From Lycocorax pyrrhopterus obiensis (lineage: Eukaryota > Chordata > Aves > Passeriformes > Paradisaeidae), in assembly GCA_014706295.1 (NCBI GenBank), contig JACSVZ010000011.1:11376163-11440162 (forward strand): a DNA stretch of 64,000 nucleotides, in the 5' to 3' direction. Shown here in pieces: positions 11,101 through 26,100 of the stretch. A model generated the notes under the pieces. That model ran no database searches, was not told the DNA's origin, and was given only the letters and a program-made list of their open reading frames with translations. Every line of letters starts with the position of its first letter. Position 1 is the stretch's first letter. The translations under genes and the position numbers were made by a program.

Positions 11101-14100
11101 TCAAGAAAGCATGGAAACTTACAAGAACTGAGAAGGAAAGTATAAATACACACTGTATTCTCCCATTCAAAGTTGAGTTTTACAAGGACATGGATGTATA
11201 TACACTCCCTTCTTTTTACTAGCCAAGTCCTGGAGTTTCTTTCTTTGATAAACTCTAGGGAAACTTTCTAGAAAAAAACAGACGCTTTTGAGTTAGATCT
11301 GGAAGTTCCACTTATGCAAAACTCTGAGAGTTTACTTTAGTGAGTTTTACGTACACAAGGCATACACCACCCAGTGGCAGCTATACAGACTTTTTTTGTT
11401 AGATAACTTCGGAGACAGCACTGGTGGTGGTAACAAAAAGAAACATTCATATTTTAACAAGCTCCCAGTAACAAAAAGCTAGAGAGTAAGAAGCATCCAG
11501 CAGAACTAAAACACTGAATGAATAGCCAGAAACATCTGTGTTTTGGGAGTAGCCTGCTGAGAGACCCCAATGGGATTTCTGCAAAAGATAGATGGCAGAA
11601 TGTAACCCTTCTGTAAACAACTGTAGTTTTTGGAATCATTCTTCTGCTATTAAAAAAAATCCCCGGTCTTTAGTAAGATCTAAAAATCTAGAGCATTTAT
11701 TTTTCTATATCAGTTACCTACTTTCATAGGACTTGCCTGCCTTACAAGGGCAGAGACAGATCCAGTGGCTGTACTGTAATATGAAATGGGCCACAGAAAG
11801 CTTACAGTACAGTTTAGTATGAACAGACTGGAGGAGTTCTTGCCTTCACTGACTTCTTGGAAGCAGGATATGTCCACTGTGTGCTCTAAAGCATTTATCA
11901 GGTGATAGGGTAGGCTCTGAACAGATGGGAAAAATCTGTGAGCTCCCATTAAGTAGCTATGGCAACACTCCAAAAGGGGGAATTCTCAAACATCACCTTG
12001 TCAGTCCAGCTGATCAAAAAACATCACAACTTATATTTGACTGCTGCTCACAGCACAAAGGAAAAGCACTGTTTGCAGCAAATGGAATACTTCTTGTGCA
12101 GTGCATTTGTGAGAGTTGCCAGGAGCAGGGCTTGTCACTGGAGAAATCATCAACTACGGTCATTCCTACTGGCTAATCTTACAAGAGCTATTTCCTCATT
12201 ATAACTTATTTCTGGCAAGAGCACCTTTTTTTATTATTATTATTTTTAAGAAAAAGATTCCCTAGCTGTATAACTCTTTCTGTGAGTGGTCAACATCACT
12301 GTACTCCAAAGAATTCTTCATAATGCAACCAACCTTTTAATTGCTCCCCAGCTCTACAAGAGGCTATGGTGAATTAAAGAAAAAGACTGCTATTAAAATT
12401 ATACTCTCATCCACGTAGGGTAAGATTTACCCTGATATTTGGATTACATCTAAAATTTTACTGGTGCCAAATGAAGTTGAGTAATGCCTACTATGATTAA
12501 CTGATGTGCTCACGGTGGGGGAGGATGATGCTCAGTTAACAAGCTATTGTAGTTTTTGTACAAGACACTTTCAGTATTAATGTTCATTTTTGCTTCCTGT
12601 TCCTGCATTGTCATAGGCAGAATTAATATTTCCCACTGAAATTTGGGGAAAAAGAATTTACCAACATAAAGTACTTTTATGAGCCAAAGTATTCACAAGG
12701 TCAGTCATGTTCAGACTACTCATTAGGAAGCATGTAATTGTCAGATTAGTCACTGGAGACTTACTGTATCATAAGAATCAGATTAAGTTTTTAATGAATT
12801 TAAGAATAGCAGCAGATAAATATTTTAACAGTACTCTAGCTATCATAATACACACTTTTAATCTCCCCTGCAGCATTATTTTTAAGTGTTTTCAGACCAC
12901 AGTATTTCCAGAAGACATTGTTTGCTTCAACAAACAGTTTGCCAGCAATCAATATGCTTCAGAAGTATCTTACAATTTATCCTAATGCTCCCTGTCCTAG
13001 TCATAGTTCCATAAGCTGTAATGCAGGACTGAGCAATCCACAGCACAGGTACCAAAGACAGCATAAACCAGATCCAAATATCCCTGAACAGGCCGAGCAC
13101 AAAGTCAGGAGCCAAGAGCTGTCATGCATCGAGAATGACACTGTGGAGCTGTCACCTCCCACAGAGCTGGGAGCCTGGCCACCGCACCACTGAGAGCAAA
13201 CCGTGCTGCTGACAGCACCACCTTGTCTTTCTAGTACACTCTGCCTCCTCAGTTTTGCAAGGTGTCTGCCACCAAATTTAATCACTATTTTGGGGAAGAA
13301 TATAACCTGGCACTTTACAGTTCAAAGGTGGATGACCTTTGCCTTACAATATTAGAGTTTATATTTCAAAATAGCATTGATGATGATAATAATAAATCAA
13401 CTTTGAAGTAATCTCACTGCAAAGCCTACGCCAAGAGTTTGACTCATCAGTCAATCAAAGCTCAGATGCAAATCTAGTGATTTTGGTTTCCTAAAAAGGG
13501 GTTTTCAATTCCCATTAGCACATCAAACCACTGACCTCAGATAGGTTAAACTGTTATGCTGGTCTCATGCTGATCGCTATGGCCATGAGCTCTGGGTTCT
13601 CAGCCCTAGTGTGACATTAGGGACACTGCTCAGTTGTGTAGTGTGGCAGTACCTCCTTGGCCAGGGCCAGAGCCAGTGTCCAGCTCACAATTGCTCTCTT
13701 CCCTTTCCCATTCCATCTATTCTCTTTCCTTGCCTTGATCAGCCACTAATCACCTGGTGCATGCAGGGCATGGGTTCAACCCAGGTTCTTCAGCACTGGA
13801 GCTCACATGCCAGTTGCTTCTCTGAAAGTCCCTGTTCTGCTCTACATGGCTTGTTGGCTCCACAAAATAAATCTTCAGAACAGGAATGTCTGCAGGGTTA
13901 TAAGCTAGTACATCATACACTTACTACATACGAAGTATTAAGAATAGCTGAGAGCACAGAACTGAATCTCTCACCCATATCTTTCATCAATTGTAAAGTT
14001 CTTGTTTCTGACTCTCAGGTATGATATAAGTGGCACACTACACAGACTCTCAGCTAAATACCTGCCTGTGCAGAGAAGTTATTTGTCCCTGAACAATTCT

Positions 14101-17100
14101 AGCAACTCTTAGCTTGACAATTTTACAAAGGTCTAGAGATACACCAGCATAGAAAGGTTCTAGACAAGATCCAGAATATTTAGTTTGATGTTACACCTTA
14201 AGAGTACCATCCTGTGGCTGATGCAGGGCAAGTATTCAGAACTGATTTAAGGGGTGCTCCAATCAATTACCAAAACTGATTTTCCAGCTTTACTGACAAT
14301 AAAAGAGCTGGTGTGAACCAGCTGACAAAAGCAAAGATACATCTTTCTAAGTACAGTGGATGCATATTTTAATTACCACTTGAAGTACTTTATTCTAAAC
14401 TAAGAGGCAGAAAAGACATCAAGTACTAAACAGTTCTGGTTTTGGAAATTTAAAATCTCTGCTTAAGGTCTTCCCATCCCCTGCCTCCTCTCCAAGCCGT
14501 CTTCATTCCCATACACCCTTCTCAACTCTGCCAAGGAACAGAAGTACTGAAATACCCCTAGAAAGCCATTCCTGCCCAAGTAAATTCTGCAAGTCACATT
14601 AGGGAGCCTTCAAAGCTCATATTAACTCCTATTAAAATAAATACAGGACTTTCTTACTTTGACTAGGGGTCCTGGGTTTGGGTACTCCTTCAAGCTGAAA
14701 TAGCAGGCACATAAGCTTCATGTGTCTGCTTTCTCACTCACATCGTCTTAAGCTCTGGGAGCAATGGAAAACAGAACGGCCAGGTTAGGAGTGTGGCAGC
14801 CAACAGCCCTTCCTTACTGAAGAAACCAAAATGCCTCTAAGGAGACTGAAACATGGCCTACATGGTTTGGGGGCAGAATTTCCCTTTCATCTTTAGGCAA
14901 AATACCACAAACCTGTCTGTCAGTTTAGTGAATATGTGAATACAGCTCCAGCAGTCTAAAGATATTATTTCCAGACAGATACTTCCTCCCCATGCTTAGA
15001 CCAATATGAAACAGAATGTTAATATAGCTACTTACACATGAGATCAGGAGGAACATACAGCTTTAGATATGCTGTGAGGGGAATGATGGATTAAATCAGT
15101 CCATAAATTACTGAATTTCTTGCTGTGTATTAAAATGGAAATGAATGGTTTCAAGAATTTTGAGCAGTTCTGAGAAGCAACATCAAATAGCCCATGTCTT
15201 CATTTTTGCTGTGTCTGATGGTAAGCACATCAGCAACTCCCAGTTGTAAAGCCTTTGTCCCAGTTTAACCAATTGATTAAATATTTAAGAACTGTAGTAT
15301 GGTTCTCTGATACCAGTCTGCACTGTAAACTGCACAGAATTTACATACATTGCAGTTATTACATGCAATTATTAGATGATGTTGTACCTAACTGCTCTCA
15401 ACATTATTACAAAACAGTAAACCAGAACCAAATAAATTCTACACTTGGAGATACAGTTATACTAAAATATTGTAATTCAGAAGTCAAGAGACAAATTCAA
15501 ATAATGTGTCTTTGTAAAGTAGTTCTGGGTCTTTCACTACTACCTCACTCTTAGTACTTTCTGTTTTCTCTGTACATACAGAACCATAGAATTATTTGGG
15601 TTGGAAGAGACCTTAAGGATTGTCCAACCCCCCTGGAATCTTGCAACTGACTCTCAACTTCTTGACTTGAAATGTGACAACAAGAAAAAAATCATTATAG
15701 TTGTTCCTATTATTATCATCATCATCATTATTAAAGTTGAAATAAATTGTATTCAGGACAAATCCACAGTCCCAATCCATTTTCAAGGAAGAGTATGTAG
15801 GGAATCCAGGAATATCCCACTGGTTATAAACCTTGAGTTTTCCTTCCTCAAGGCTTTTGGAGACAAAGGATTCATGTTAGCAGCCCATTACCCATGTCTT
15901 GACAACCTGTAATCCCCTCCTCCAACTACAACTCCTTCATCTTCTGCTTTCCTTCTCCCTACCTTCGTATTAAGTCTTGAACCTTTGATGGAAAGGTTTC
16001 ATCCTAATTGTGTACATCTTATATACTGGTGCCAAGTCAGAATAGTTTCAAATGAAAGGCTTTATCGATATTCAAAACTTGATCTCCTAAAGATGGGTAT
16101 CTGAGTCCTTCAGGAAATCAGCATTGAAAGTGACTAGATCCCCAGTACTGATGAATAATTCCTGTTCTCATGGAAATTCTGGGTAACTGTAGTATAATTC
16201 AGCATCTTAACTTCTGTGTAGAGTCAACATACTTAATTTTAGCCACAGAGCTTTTGAAACCTTTAATCCATAAAGAAGGGGAAAGGAGGTGGGAGGAATG
16301 GAAGGAAAACAGTTAATTTCCTTGCCTTGTGACATATTTTTCAAGAAAACCATAGGAAAGAACCTCTAAACTAGTTATCAAAACTATCCTTTGTTTTATT
16401 TTCACTCTTCATTCTCCTTTCCCCTATTCTCTATTCAAACAAGTTTTGCAATCTTTCCTGAAGCATGACAAAGGTGACAGCACAGAACAGCAATTTGGGA
16501 ACCAGGGTCTACCATTCAGAAGCAGAAACTGTCAGCAGGGAGGTCTGGCTGCATAAGCCATGTCCTTCTCTACACTCATATTTCATCCAAAGCACGCTAC
16601 CTACTGTCCAGACAGAATTGTGTGGTAACATATTGCTAAGCAAAATTCAGGCAGGATTGGGCAGGCAGTTGTCTGCTGCCAGTCCATAAATGTTTTTTAT
16701 GACAAGCATTCTGACTCCTGGTATGTAGTAAGACAAGCTGCCCTTATTATACAATAAGTCTTTTTATAGAAGACGGTAATTTTTCCAGTGCTCCTACTCC
16801 TTAAGGCTTTATGAACACAACCACTCACTTCCAAAAGCACAAGTGATTGCAGAAGCTGTGTTCTTAATGTAGGTATTAACTGATGGCTACAGTTTGGCTA
16901 TTACAATTGTCTAAGAATATATGCTAAGTGTCCAAAATAGGATCTAACCCTCCCAGGCTGGTGGTGTTAGACTGCACAAACATAAAGCCTTTCTTGGAAT
17001 GCTTTGTTATAAACTGCTTCCCTAGAGCAAACCCAGCATCAGAAGAGCAGTACTGGTTTGATCCCACCCCACTGAAGTACACAGGAATTGTGATTTCAAC

Positions 17101-20100
17101 AGCAGAAGACTATCACTCCCTTGCAGTCTTTATTTCAGAGCTGGAGAAAGTTATTGCATGATTTCCAAGCACTGGGTGTCCTGTCTTGCTACAGCACTCT
17201 TGCTAGTTTGAGAAACAGCTTTTGTGGCATTGATGTAGGGGAAGGATTGTGGCTGGGCAATTGCACAGCATTCATCTTTACTGAAGACTGCAGGACTGTG
17301 GGAATGAGCTGATTTTCTGGCCCAACAGCAGCATGGAAGAATGAACCCTCTGCAATTGCTTCGCTGACCATCCAAATCAGTGTTTCCTTGGGCCCAGTGT
17401 ATGTACTGAAAAAAGTGGCTTAGTATTGCACATCTTTTTTTTTGCTAGCTATTTTTAATTTATTCTGCACCTCCTGAACTATGTGGGTATATGTGTACAG
17501 CACTTTTCTCTTCACTGATATTTTCATTTCTATTTTTCTCTTCTGCAATGAAAGACCTCTTGCAATGTCTATCCTGAAGCATGCCAAAGGTGACAGCACG
17601 TTACTTGCCCTTACGATCCATATCTCGAGGGAAATGATTCTGATTCCACTCAAAGTCCAGTTAAATAAAAAAAGGGGAAGAGGCTGGACCTTTTCTGGCA
17701 CAGCACTATTACGGAGTAGAATAACGGGAAGCGTTTTTCAGACCACAAGGTGGAGCAGTAGATCCTCACAGGTCTTAGGAGATCCCAACCTGATAATTAA
17801 TGTCACAACATTTATAGGAAAACAGAATTTTAGGGTGGTTCATCACTTTTAAATACAGAGACCAGTAATAACAAAGATTGTTCCCAAGCAGACCACTCTT
17901 GGATTATTTTATTTATAAGGATATTCGTAGGAGTGGCAGCTTTTAGCTGTGCCTAATTCACGTGTAGGACCTCACTTACCAGCATGGCCACAGTGACAGC
18001 AAGGACACAATCCATTGATAACAAGAGGTCACTCCTGAACACACCTTTTTTTAAGAGAGTGCAACAATAAAACGGAGATACAGTCTTTTTCCCTCAAGGA
18101 CTGATACAGGAGGAAACAATTTCTCAAATCCTAAATTTAGAAGGTGCTGCAAATACCCTCAAAAGATTTGCCTTTGGAAAAAAACCAAGCTCCACACAGA
18201 CTTTCATGGGTACATTCTACAATTGAAAGATTTCTTTTCTTCAATGTTAATGTAACCCACATTTCAGGAGGTCTCAGCACCTTTCCTTCTCAACAGAGGA
18301 ATCATTATTTCACCATAACACAGTAATTTCACAATTAAGTGTATTGGACTTACTATGATATTAGAAAGTTCAAGGCTGAATGTTACCAAAACATCAAGTT
18401 CACAGCTTAGAAGCCACTCTCAAAAGTATGTTTGGTACATGACTCTTCATCAGCACACAGGGCTGTACGTGCCTACTGATGTGCAGAAAGACTGATGCTT
18501 GAAGAAAGCTCACGAGCTCATGCCCTCAAACTGAGGGGAGATTAGAGCTGCACACATGCATCTTAGTTCTGCAGTTCATCACAAAACTAAGGAATAGTTT
18601 GTGCTGTGCAGTCTCCTTTCAGAAGAGAAATTCAGATGTGTAAATGAGATTATGAGACAGGTGAGATCAAAGACAGTCCAGGACTTTGTTTGGGGGAAGA
18701 GTTTGATCATTTGCTTCTTTTCTGCAGTTTGTTTCTCATGTATGTATGGCTCTACAGCCTTAGTTAAAATCAATAGATTCGTAAACCACATGGGAGAAAT
18801 CCTGACCCAGCTGAAGTCAATGGGTGATTTTTTTCCATTGACGTCACCAGAGCCAGGATTTAAACCCAAATAACAGACGTCTCTCTTAAGGACTCCTAAG
18901 TAGACAGAATTTCCAGACCAAGAATTATGTAAGAAGAAAAACAGAGTAAAGCAATAAAAAGCGATTCAGACTAAACTGATAGAGAAGACTTCCACTGAGT
19001 AGTAACTGATCTTCACTCAGTACAGTAGCTCAGTACTTTACCTAATAAGCAAACTGTTAGGATCACATAGATGATGGTCATTATTACACAAAATAGATTT
19101 ACTCTGAGAGTTAGACTATGACCTCAGCATTCTCCTATGTTGGGCTCAAGCAATAAAAAAAAAAAGTACTATTTTAAGAAGCGCCTTTTACTCTCACAGT
19201 TTCATAGGGACAAATTATTAGGCAAGAATCTCTTTCTAGCTTTCAAGGCTGAAGAGAAAAGCTGGAAAAGTAGAAAGTAAATTCAAAACTAAAAGCAAGC
19301 AGGCAAATAAGAGGATTTTAGTAGAAGACCATACATTTTAAAGTATTCTGGGGCCTACTTCATGGTTTTTGAACTTTTGAAATTGGTGGTTATAGGAATA
19401 CAGCTGGCATAAGTTACTCTCCTAACTCTACCCTAAAAGAAAGAGGCAGAAACCAGTTACCAGGCTCTTCCTAAACAGCCAGTTAATCCTCCATTGACTC
19501 ATACAGAAGCTGATGACAAAATCACTATCTCTAACCCTAAATTAAGAGATTTTGAGATCTTCAAAGTCACTTATATTTTTCTTTCTAAATACCGTTTTAC
19601 AGTCATGATGTATTATGTGTTTAAAGCTGTTTAGAAATAACAAAAAAAACCCCACTGTGTGACAAGCTGAAAACACCAGACTCAGCCACACTGATTTATC
19701 ATAAGGTCTGAGTAATCAGTGAATAAAACTGCCCCGCAATCTGCCCAAGCAAAAGTTTGCACTGTGATGAAACAAGAAGGATTTTGCTTCAAACTGTTAA
19801 TAGGTCTCTGCTTCATCTTGGCAGGGAGCTATGATGGGCCCTGGGGTAAATTTTCACATTCTTCCATGGCATTTCAAGCTAGGAGGCCCTGTGCAGAATG
19901 GCAGTGACAAAGCACATACTGGACAGCTTGGACTGAGGGGAAAATTACATTGCTTGAAGCCTATTAGGAAAACAGTCCACTACGAACAAACATAAGGCTC
20001 AAGTTGCAAATTTAAATAAAAACTTTCATCTTATCAATTCCCACAGAAGAAGCTGAGTAGTTGGAGGACAGAAAATTAAAGAAGCTAGCTGGTACAGGTA

Positions 20101-23100
20101 GATTTGTGCAGCACTGTGATTTCATACTGGTATAAATGATAGTCAGTTTACCCTTTCAAGCAAAATTATGTCAAGAGAAAGTTCTTACTGTCCTCCTGCT
20201 GCAGAAGTTTCACTTTGTGCTCACAATGCCCATATTCTCAGAGACCCCACCTAATGGCTGGCACACAGAATATTACCAGCACTACCCTGTACCAAATACA
20301 GATTTTTTCCAAAAGGAAAAGATTTCTGTGAAGAATGCTGTGACAGTTTTTGTGAAATGCTTGTGTTCAGTGCTAACAGAAAGGTGCAAAGTAAAGAAGC
20401 CACACTCACTTGGAAACCACCCTTGCCTAGACCTTCCAAAACATTAGCACAACCCAATAATAGCTATAATCTTTGATAAGAGTACAGGATTTTCAATTTT
20501 TCTAGGCAATTATGCAAATAGTAGCCATGACTGTAATGATAAATTTGCCAATATCATTGTTAATAGCACCACACACAGCCATTAAAGTTCACAAATAAAT
20601 TATTATGATGCAACATTTGTCTTCGATAAGAAAATATTCTTTATGGCTAGATAGCATACTATTCACTTCAAAATATGTCTGATATCTATACTTTGTAATT
20701 TAGAAAGCATGTCTAAAAAATATCAGAAAATTGCACATAAAGAGTACTTCCCAGTAGTATTGACAGAATAGGTGGGTTGTAAGAAAACGTGGAGAATGGC
20801 TCCATAGGGTATGTAACTGCTTGCCTTCCTTCTGCTTTAAAGCCCTGGTTAAGCCTGCATTATATGCAGTTTACAGTACAGTTACTCTACTTCCTTTAGT
20901 GGCATCAGAAAGAACATTCATCCTGAAGACTTCATTTATAGCAACAGAGAGTAAAGGTTAGATTGACTAGAATTCTTACAGAGAGGAACTTTGACAGTCT
21001 CACACTTCTGTAATAGAAATAACCCTTTACTGAGAGGAAGAATTTAGGGGATTCTGTTAGGCAAGAGTTTGTAAAGATTAAGATAGTACAGAAAGTATTA
21101 CACTATTAAAAATAAATCTCTAATAAAGACTGGAAGGAAAAGGAATGTTTTGCTTTAGTCGTTGAGTCAAAAAATTGAAGTTACAACTTAGAATTGGATT
21201 AACCACCAAACGGTAAGGCAAGTTTTAAGAGTACCACAGACTGCTGTACTTGATTCTTCTCTAGCAGAATTTCAAGGCATTTACCTCCTATTGGTTTGTA
21301 CATTAATCCTCTTGAAAGCCGCTTGGCACTTGTCTGGAGCTGATTTAAGATGTCTTGGGCACTTTGTTTCACCCTGGCACAGTTATGAATCTCATGCTGC
21401 CTAAAATGGGTACTGCATCCTCCCCAGAGAGTGCTTAACTTGGAGGCTGGAGGCTGGTTTTTGTTTTGACAACGTGCAAAAGAAAAGCAGTCTTTAAGAG
21501 AAACACCCTCCATCCGAGATTGCTGAGAACCAGGAATTGCCCTGTTACACGGACAGCACAAAGCACATTTCACACACCCTGCCTTGCTGTGTAGCTACTG
21601 CCGTGGCTCTGATTAGCTGTGCCAGGGCAGTTCTACCACCCCCAACACAGGGGCCATGGCTGGGAGGGGAATATCCTCGTGTACAATGTGCAAGGACAGT
21701 GAGCAGCTCCCACAGGGGCAATCCTGAGAATGTCAGAGAGAGTAGAAAGCAAGGACTAATACTGCCTGAACTCCAGAGGCTTCATCCCAGACTCTCTCCT
21801 ATTCAGGTGGAAAAACATTTCAGGGATATAAACTTGGCATTCCTGATGCATCAAATGCACAGCTCAGAAAGTGGGCACCATAATTTAATGTAGGTACCAA
21901 AAGTGTCTACACAGCTCTTCAACATGCCAATGTATGAACATGCTACACCAAGAAATACCTGTAGGGTGGCAACTTCAGACAGAAAAGCAGGTATCACTAC
22001 TGCACTGTAATTATTTTAGTTCACTCAGTCTCTACAGATTATAAAAAGAAGGCTGAAACACTCAATTCAAAAACAAAACACAAACAAAGCAAAAAAAATC
22101 AACACCAAAACCAAACAAAAAACCAACCAACCAAACCAAAGAAAACCAACCAAATAGCAAAGGATCTGTCTAGTATCTCCCAATCAGGTTTGTAGGTTTT
22201 TCTGTCTGAAACTCTGGTCTATGTTAGACAGCAAGTTAGATCAAAGTATCTAACAAGCCATTCTGGCATCAAAGTCAGATTAATCCATGAATTTTGAAAA
22301 CATTCATTTTAGTTTACAGCTGACTGAGGGAAAGAAAACCCAACACAAATGAACATACAAGTTCTCTGAGAAGATGAGAAAACTATGACTAACAGTCTGT
22401 ATCTGAACCAAAGTAGAACTGTAGTTGCCAAAATCTCCCTGGCACCAAGTCTCCCTACATTTAAGAAACAGCTAAGCTGATGAAGTAGTATTTCCTTTCA
22501 TGTACATGATGATGTTCTGTATATCACAGAAAATATCCTTTCAGTACTTCACAGTTCAAGGAAAACTTATCACATGAGGTTATGCTGTTATGGATCTAGT
22601 GCTGGAATCTAGGAAAACCTGCTTATCTTGATCCATAAGTTTACAGAAAATACCTTCTGATATCTTCATTCAAAAATATTTTTAGCCATGGATGTTCTGC
22701 CACCAATAAATCAGGGCATATTTTGACAGGCATCTTGCTCTTGTACATCTGAAGTACAGCCTACACCTTCCATGGGTGGTTTTGTTGATATGCAATTGCA
22801 CACCTGCAATACAGCCTTGTGTCACCCCTAATAATTGCAAGGTTGGGGAAAAAACACAAATAGGACATTCCTTTTTATGAAATGTTAGTATAGTACTTTT
22901 TCCCTCTTAATTTAATATCTCTTAAGCCTCCAGTCATGTCTGTTGTGAAGCAGCAGTGTTCTCCAGGGACGCATCTGCATGCTGACCCAGCAGTCCAGTA
23001 CTACGCATCTCCCCTGACTAGGACCTTCTGAAGAGTTTGTGAACTAGAAAGTTTGCTGGTTTGTTCCCAACAGTGTTATCTGTCCAGGAAAGGATACTAC

Positions 23101-26100
23101 CACTCTTATAACCTCTGTCCTATTGAACATAGCAATAGGGATGGCATAAATAACAGAACACTCTACAAGCTGGCTCCACAGTCCAGCTCACTTTCTCTCT
23201 CATTTCTTGTTTAAACAGCCAGGTAGCTAAAACAGAAAAAGGCACAAAATCAAGACAGTGGATTTGGACAGGAATGTTAGTAGCTAGGCTTTCATATTGT
23301 TACAAACTCCCAAGTATTTACTTACCCAGCTACAAATAAAACTCACCTTGTTGCATTGGTCTAAAAACAAAAGATCCAACTCCAATAGCACCTCTACTAT
23401 AGAAGCACAAGGTTAAAAGCTATCACTGCAACCTGTAAAGCAGATTTTTGGACTTTCTGTGGACACACTCATGGCAAATGATGGGAATTGTTCTTTTCCT
23501 AAGCCAGCCACAGTGAGTGTGGTGAAGGTCAGCAGCAGGAAACCCCTGCAAAACTCCAGAGCTCCTCACTGCCACACTGTCCACCTTGGATCAACCTGAT
23601 TTATATTCTCTCAAATCCACCATGTCTCTTCATTTATTCTTTAATTTCCTATCAAACAACACGGGCCAGAGTCCTGTTCTTGTATGTGCCTGCAATTATC
23701 TTTAAACTACACATTGTTGTAAATGTGATCATTTCATTAATTTATGTAAATAGGACCTTGGCCAATGACTTGGCTGTTATTTGTGAATGAATCATGCTGC
23801 TCTGAGTGGCTGGATATATTTAACTCTCATTAATTTGTTCAAAATAGCTACTAATGGGTTTCTTTAGCTCATGACTCTTGTAACAAAAGGCAAAAGGATG
23901 ATTGGATTTGCCATGGGGAGGGCCTAGGTAACCCTTTCTGTTACTATCCAGTGACCAGCTTATACATACACTGCACTTCAAGTTACTTCAAGTGATTTTA
24001 AGGCAGTAGCAGGTTAACAGCTCAAGACAAAAATGCAGGCTTCAGTTGGCCTCAGCCAGCAGCACTGAAGCATTTCTGGAAACTATTTGTTTTCGCTTTC
24101 TTTTGAGTGAAAGGAATGCTGTTAAAATTGCAATTCTGAAAAAACTGAAGGCTGTGAGCCCAAATTGAGAGTAGTAATATAAATAGGTTCAAATCTAGCA
24201 ACAGTTTGTTAGAGGGAGTAGCTAAATATAAAGGCTTCAAGAGAAACATGCCACTCACCATGGTATAGATCCACTGGTTTTATGATTCAGAAATACTTTC
24301 CATGAAAAAAGGTTGCATACTTGGAAGATTTTATTGTATACTTGGAGAATTTTATACGTGTAGAGTACTGCTGAAGTTTTTATAGTGTGTCATGCGATCT
24401 GTTTTGCAGAAAAATGTTATTTTTGACAACTATACTCTCTTACTAGCTGGGCTCAACATCATCATTTAGCTGCTGTTAACATCATCATCTTGTCTTTGAC
24501 CTGAGGTTACATCATGCTCCTTTGTAGCTCTGACTTCTCTTTGCTGTACCACACAGACCCTTCTTGCTTTTAATCTCAGGTCAGTAAGGTCTTAGTGTTT
24601 CACCCTGTCTTCCCAGGCATCAGCAGCAGGCTCCAGCTCCCCTCCTTCAGAGGTGCCCTTGGAGGCTGTGCAAGCTTGGTGGGCTGTTTGCTGAAGAGCC
24701 AGATAACATCCTTGTATGACAAACACCTGCCTTTCCAATTACCTAGTTTTCTACCCATGGCGATATCGTACAATCCAGATTTCAAGATCTCAGGGTCACT
24801 GACTTCATTTTTCACTCACAAGAGTCTGCACAGATTAGAGTTTCCACCCATTTTCCTTGTTGTCCAAGCAAATGTACTACAATCTACCAACTGCTGATAT
24901 TGCTTGGAGTACTATTATTTTTTGTATGGAAAAAAGCAGTGTTGATCAATGTTAATAGAGATATCAGCTTACATTTCAGTTCACCAATTGGGAGGTCTCT
25001 GCTTTTAGACTTTTCCTGCACAAATACTGGAAACACTCCTGTTGGAAAATATACTGCAGTATTTGCTCAAAGTTTGTTGTTTTAGCAGACACCCCTGCCA
25101 GTATAACATTTTGACTAGAAATAACCATGGTAACAAATGCAGAAGGCTAACAAGCACAAAGAGTTCAAAATTGTTTCAACTACCCCTGTCCTGGCCTACT
25201 TCTTGTATGTGCATCAAAAATCCTTTTAGGATAACCACAGCTGTTTAAATTATCTTTTTTCAACCATTAGTAAATTAATGCTTCTTTCTTTCTGGGATTT
25301 AAAAGTGAGATGAGACCTCCCGGTAGGACTGAGAAGAATATTTAGAGCTTTTGTTTCCCACCCCTTAGAATGCTGGGAATGCTGACGAAGAGAGGAAACA
25401 CTCTGCGTGGATTCTAGTATACCAAAATTAAGAAATTGTTTTGGCACTGAACACAGGAATGCAAAGTCTGTCTTGTATTTTGTCCGTCATTAATTAAATG
25501 TAATAGTTTTTTTAAAAAATTCTGCGTAAGTTTCCACTTGAAGTTTCATCACACAGATGGTTCTTGTAGAAGATGAGGGTTTGACCTAACCTAGTTTGGC
25601 ATAAGACATAAGGCTGTCTTAACCCCGTATTTGCACTGGTACCTTAAAGGGACATGTATGGATCTTGTGACATCTTTTAAGAGAGAGATGTAGGGGTTCA
25701 CAGCAGTCTAAGGCCAACCTGTGGCTTTCAAGCTGCATATGACTCAGTAGAGAGTCAAGTATGGCTCTTGTGCCAGAGCTGTATTACAGATGTTAATTGC
25801 TTCAGATTTTTAGCTGTAGAGGGAAATCAGGAGCCATTAGGGATTGCTGAAACTAGTGTTGCCTTGTGGGATGCAGCTGTGTGCTCACACCAGGGGGGAG
25901 TGGAATCCCCTCGAGTGCTATCAGCGTGTTACTGCCAAAGCAGCCATTGCACAGATTGCGTTCCCTCAGCTCGCTGAGGTAGGGAGATCTTGGCAAGCTT
26001 GTCTGAAGTGTTAGCCAAGCTCTGCTTCCTAAGAGTTCAGCTGTCTGGCCTATCCAAATCTGACATTGGATTCATACAATTAAAGCACTGCAGTTTCTGT

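Noticed and set aside
16465..16689. Open frame starting within the repeated 28-base core
   Set aside because: The second copy of the core at 17560-17599 has no matching open frame downstream and the translation is unfamiliar.
22067..22151. Repeated AACC/CAAA units as an array with spacers
   Set aside because: Irregular simple-sequence decay with no constant repeat and spacer structure.
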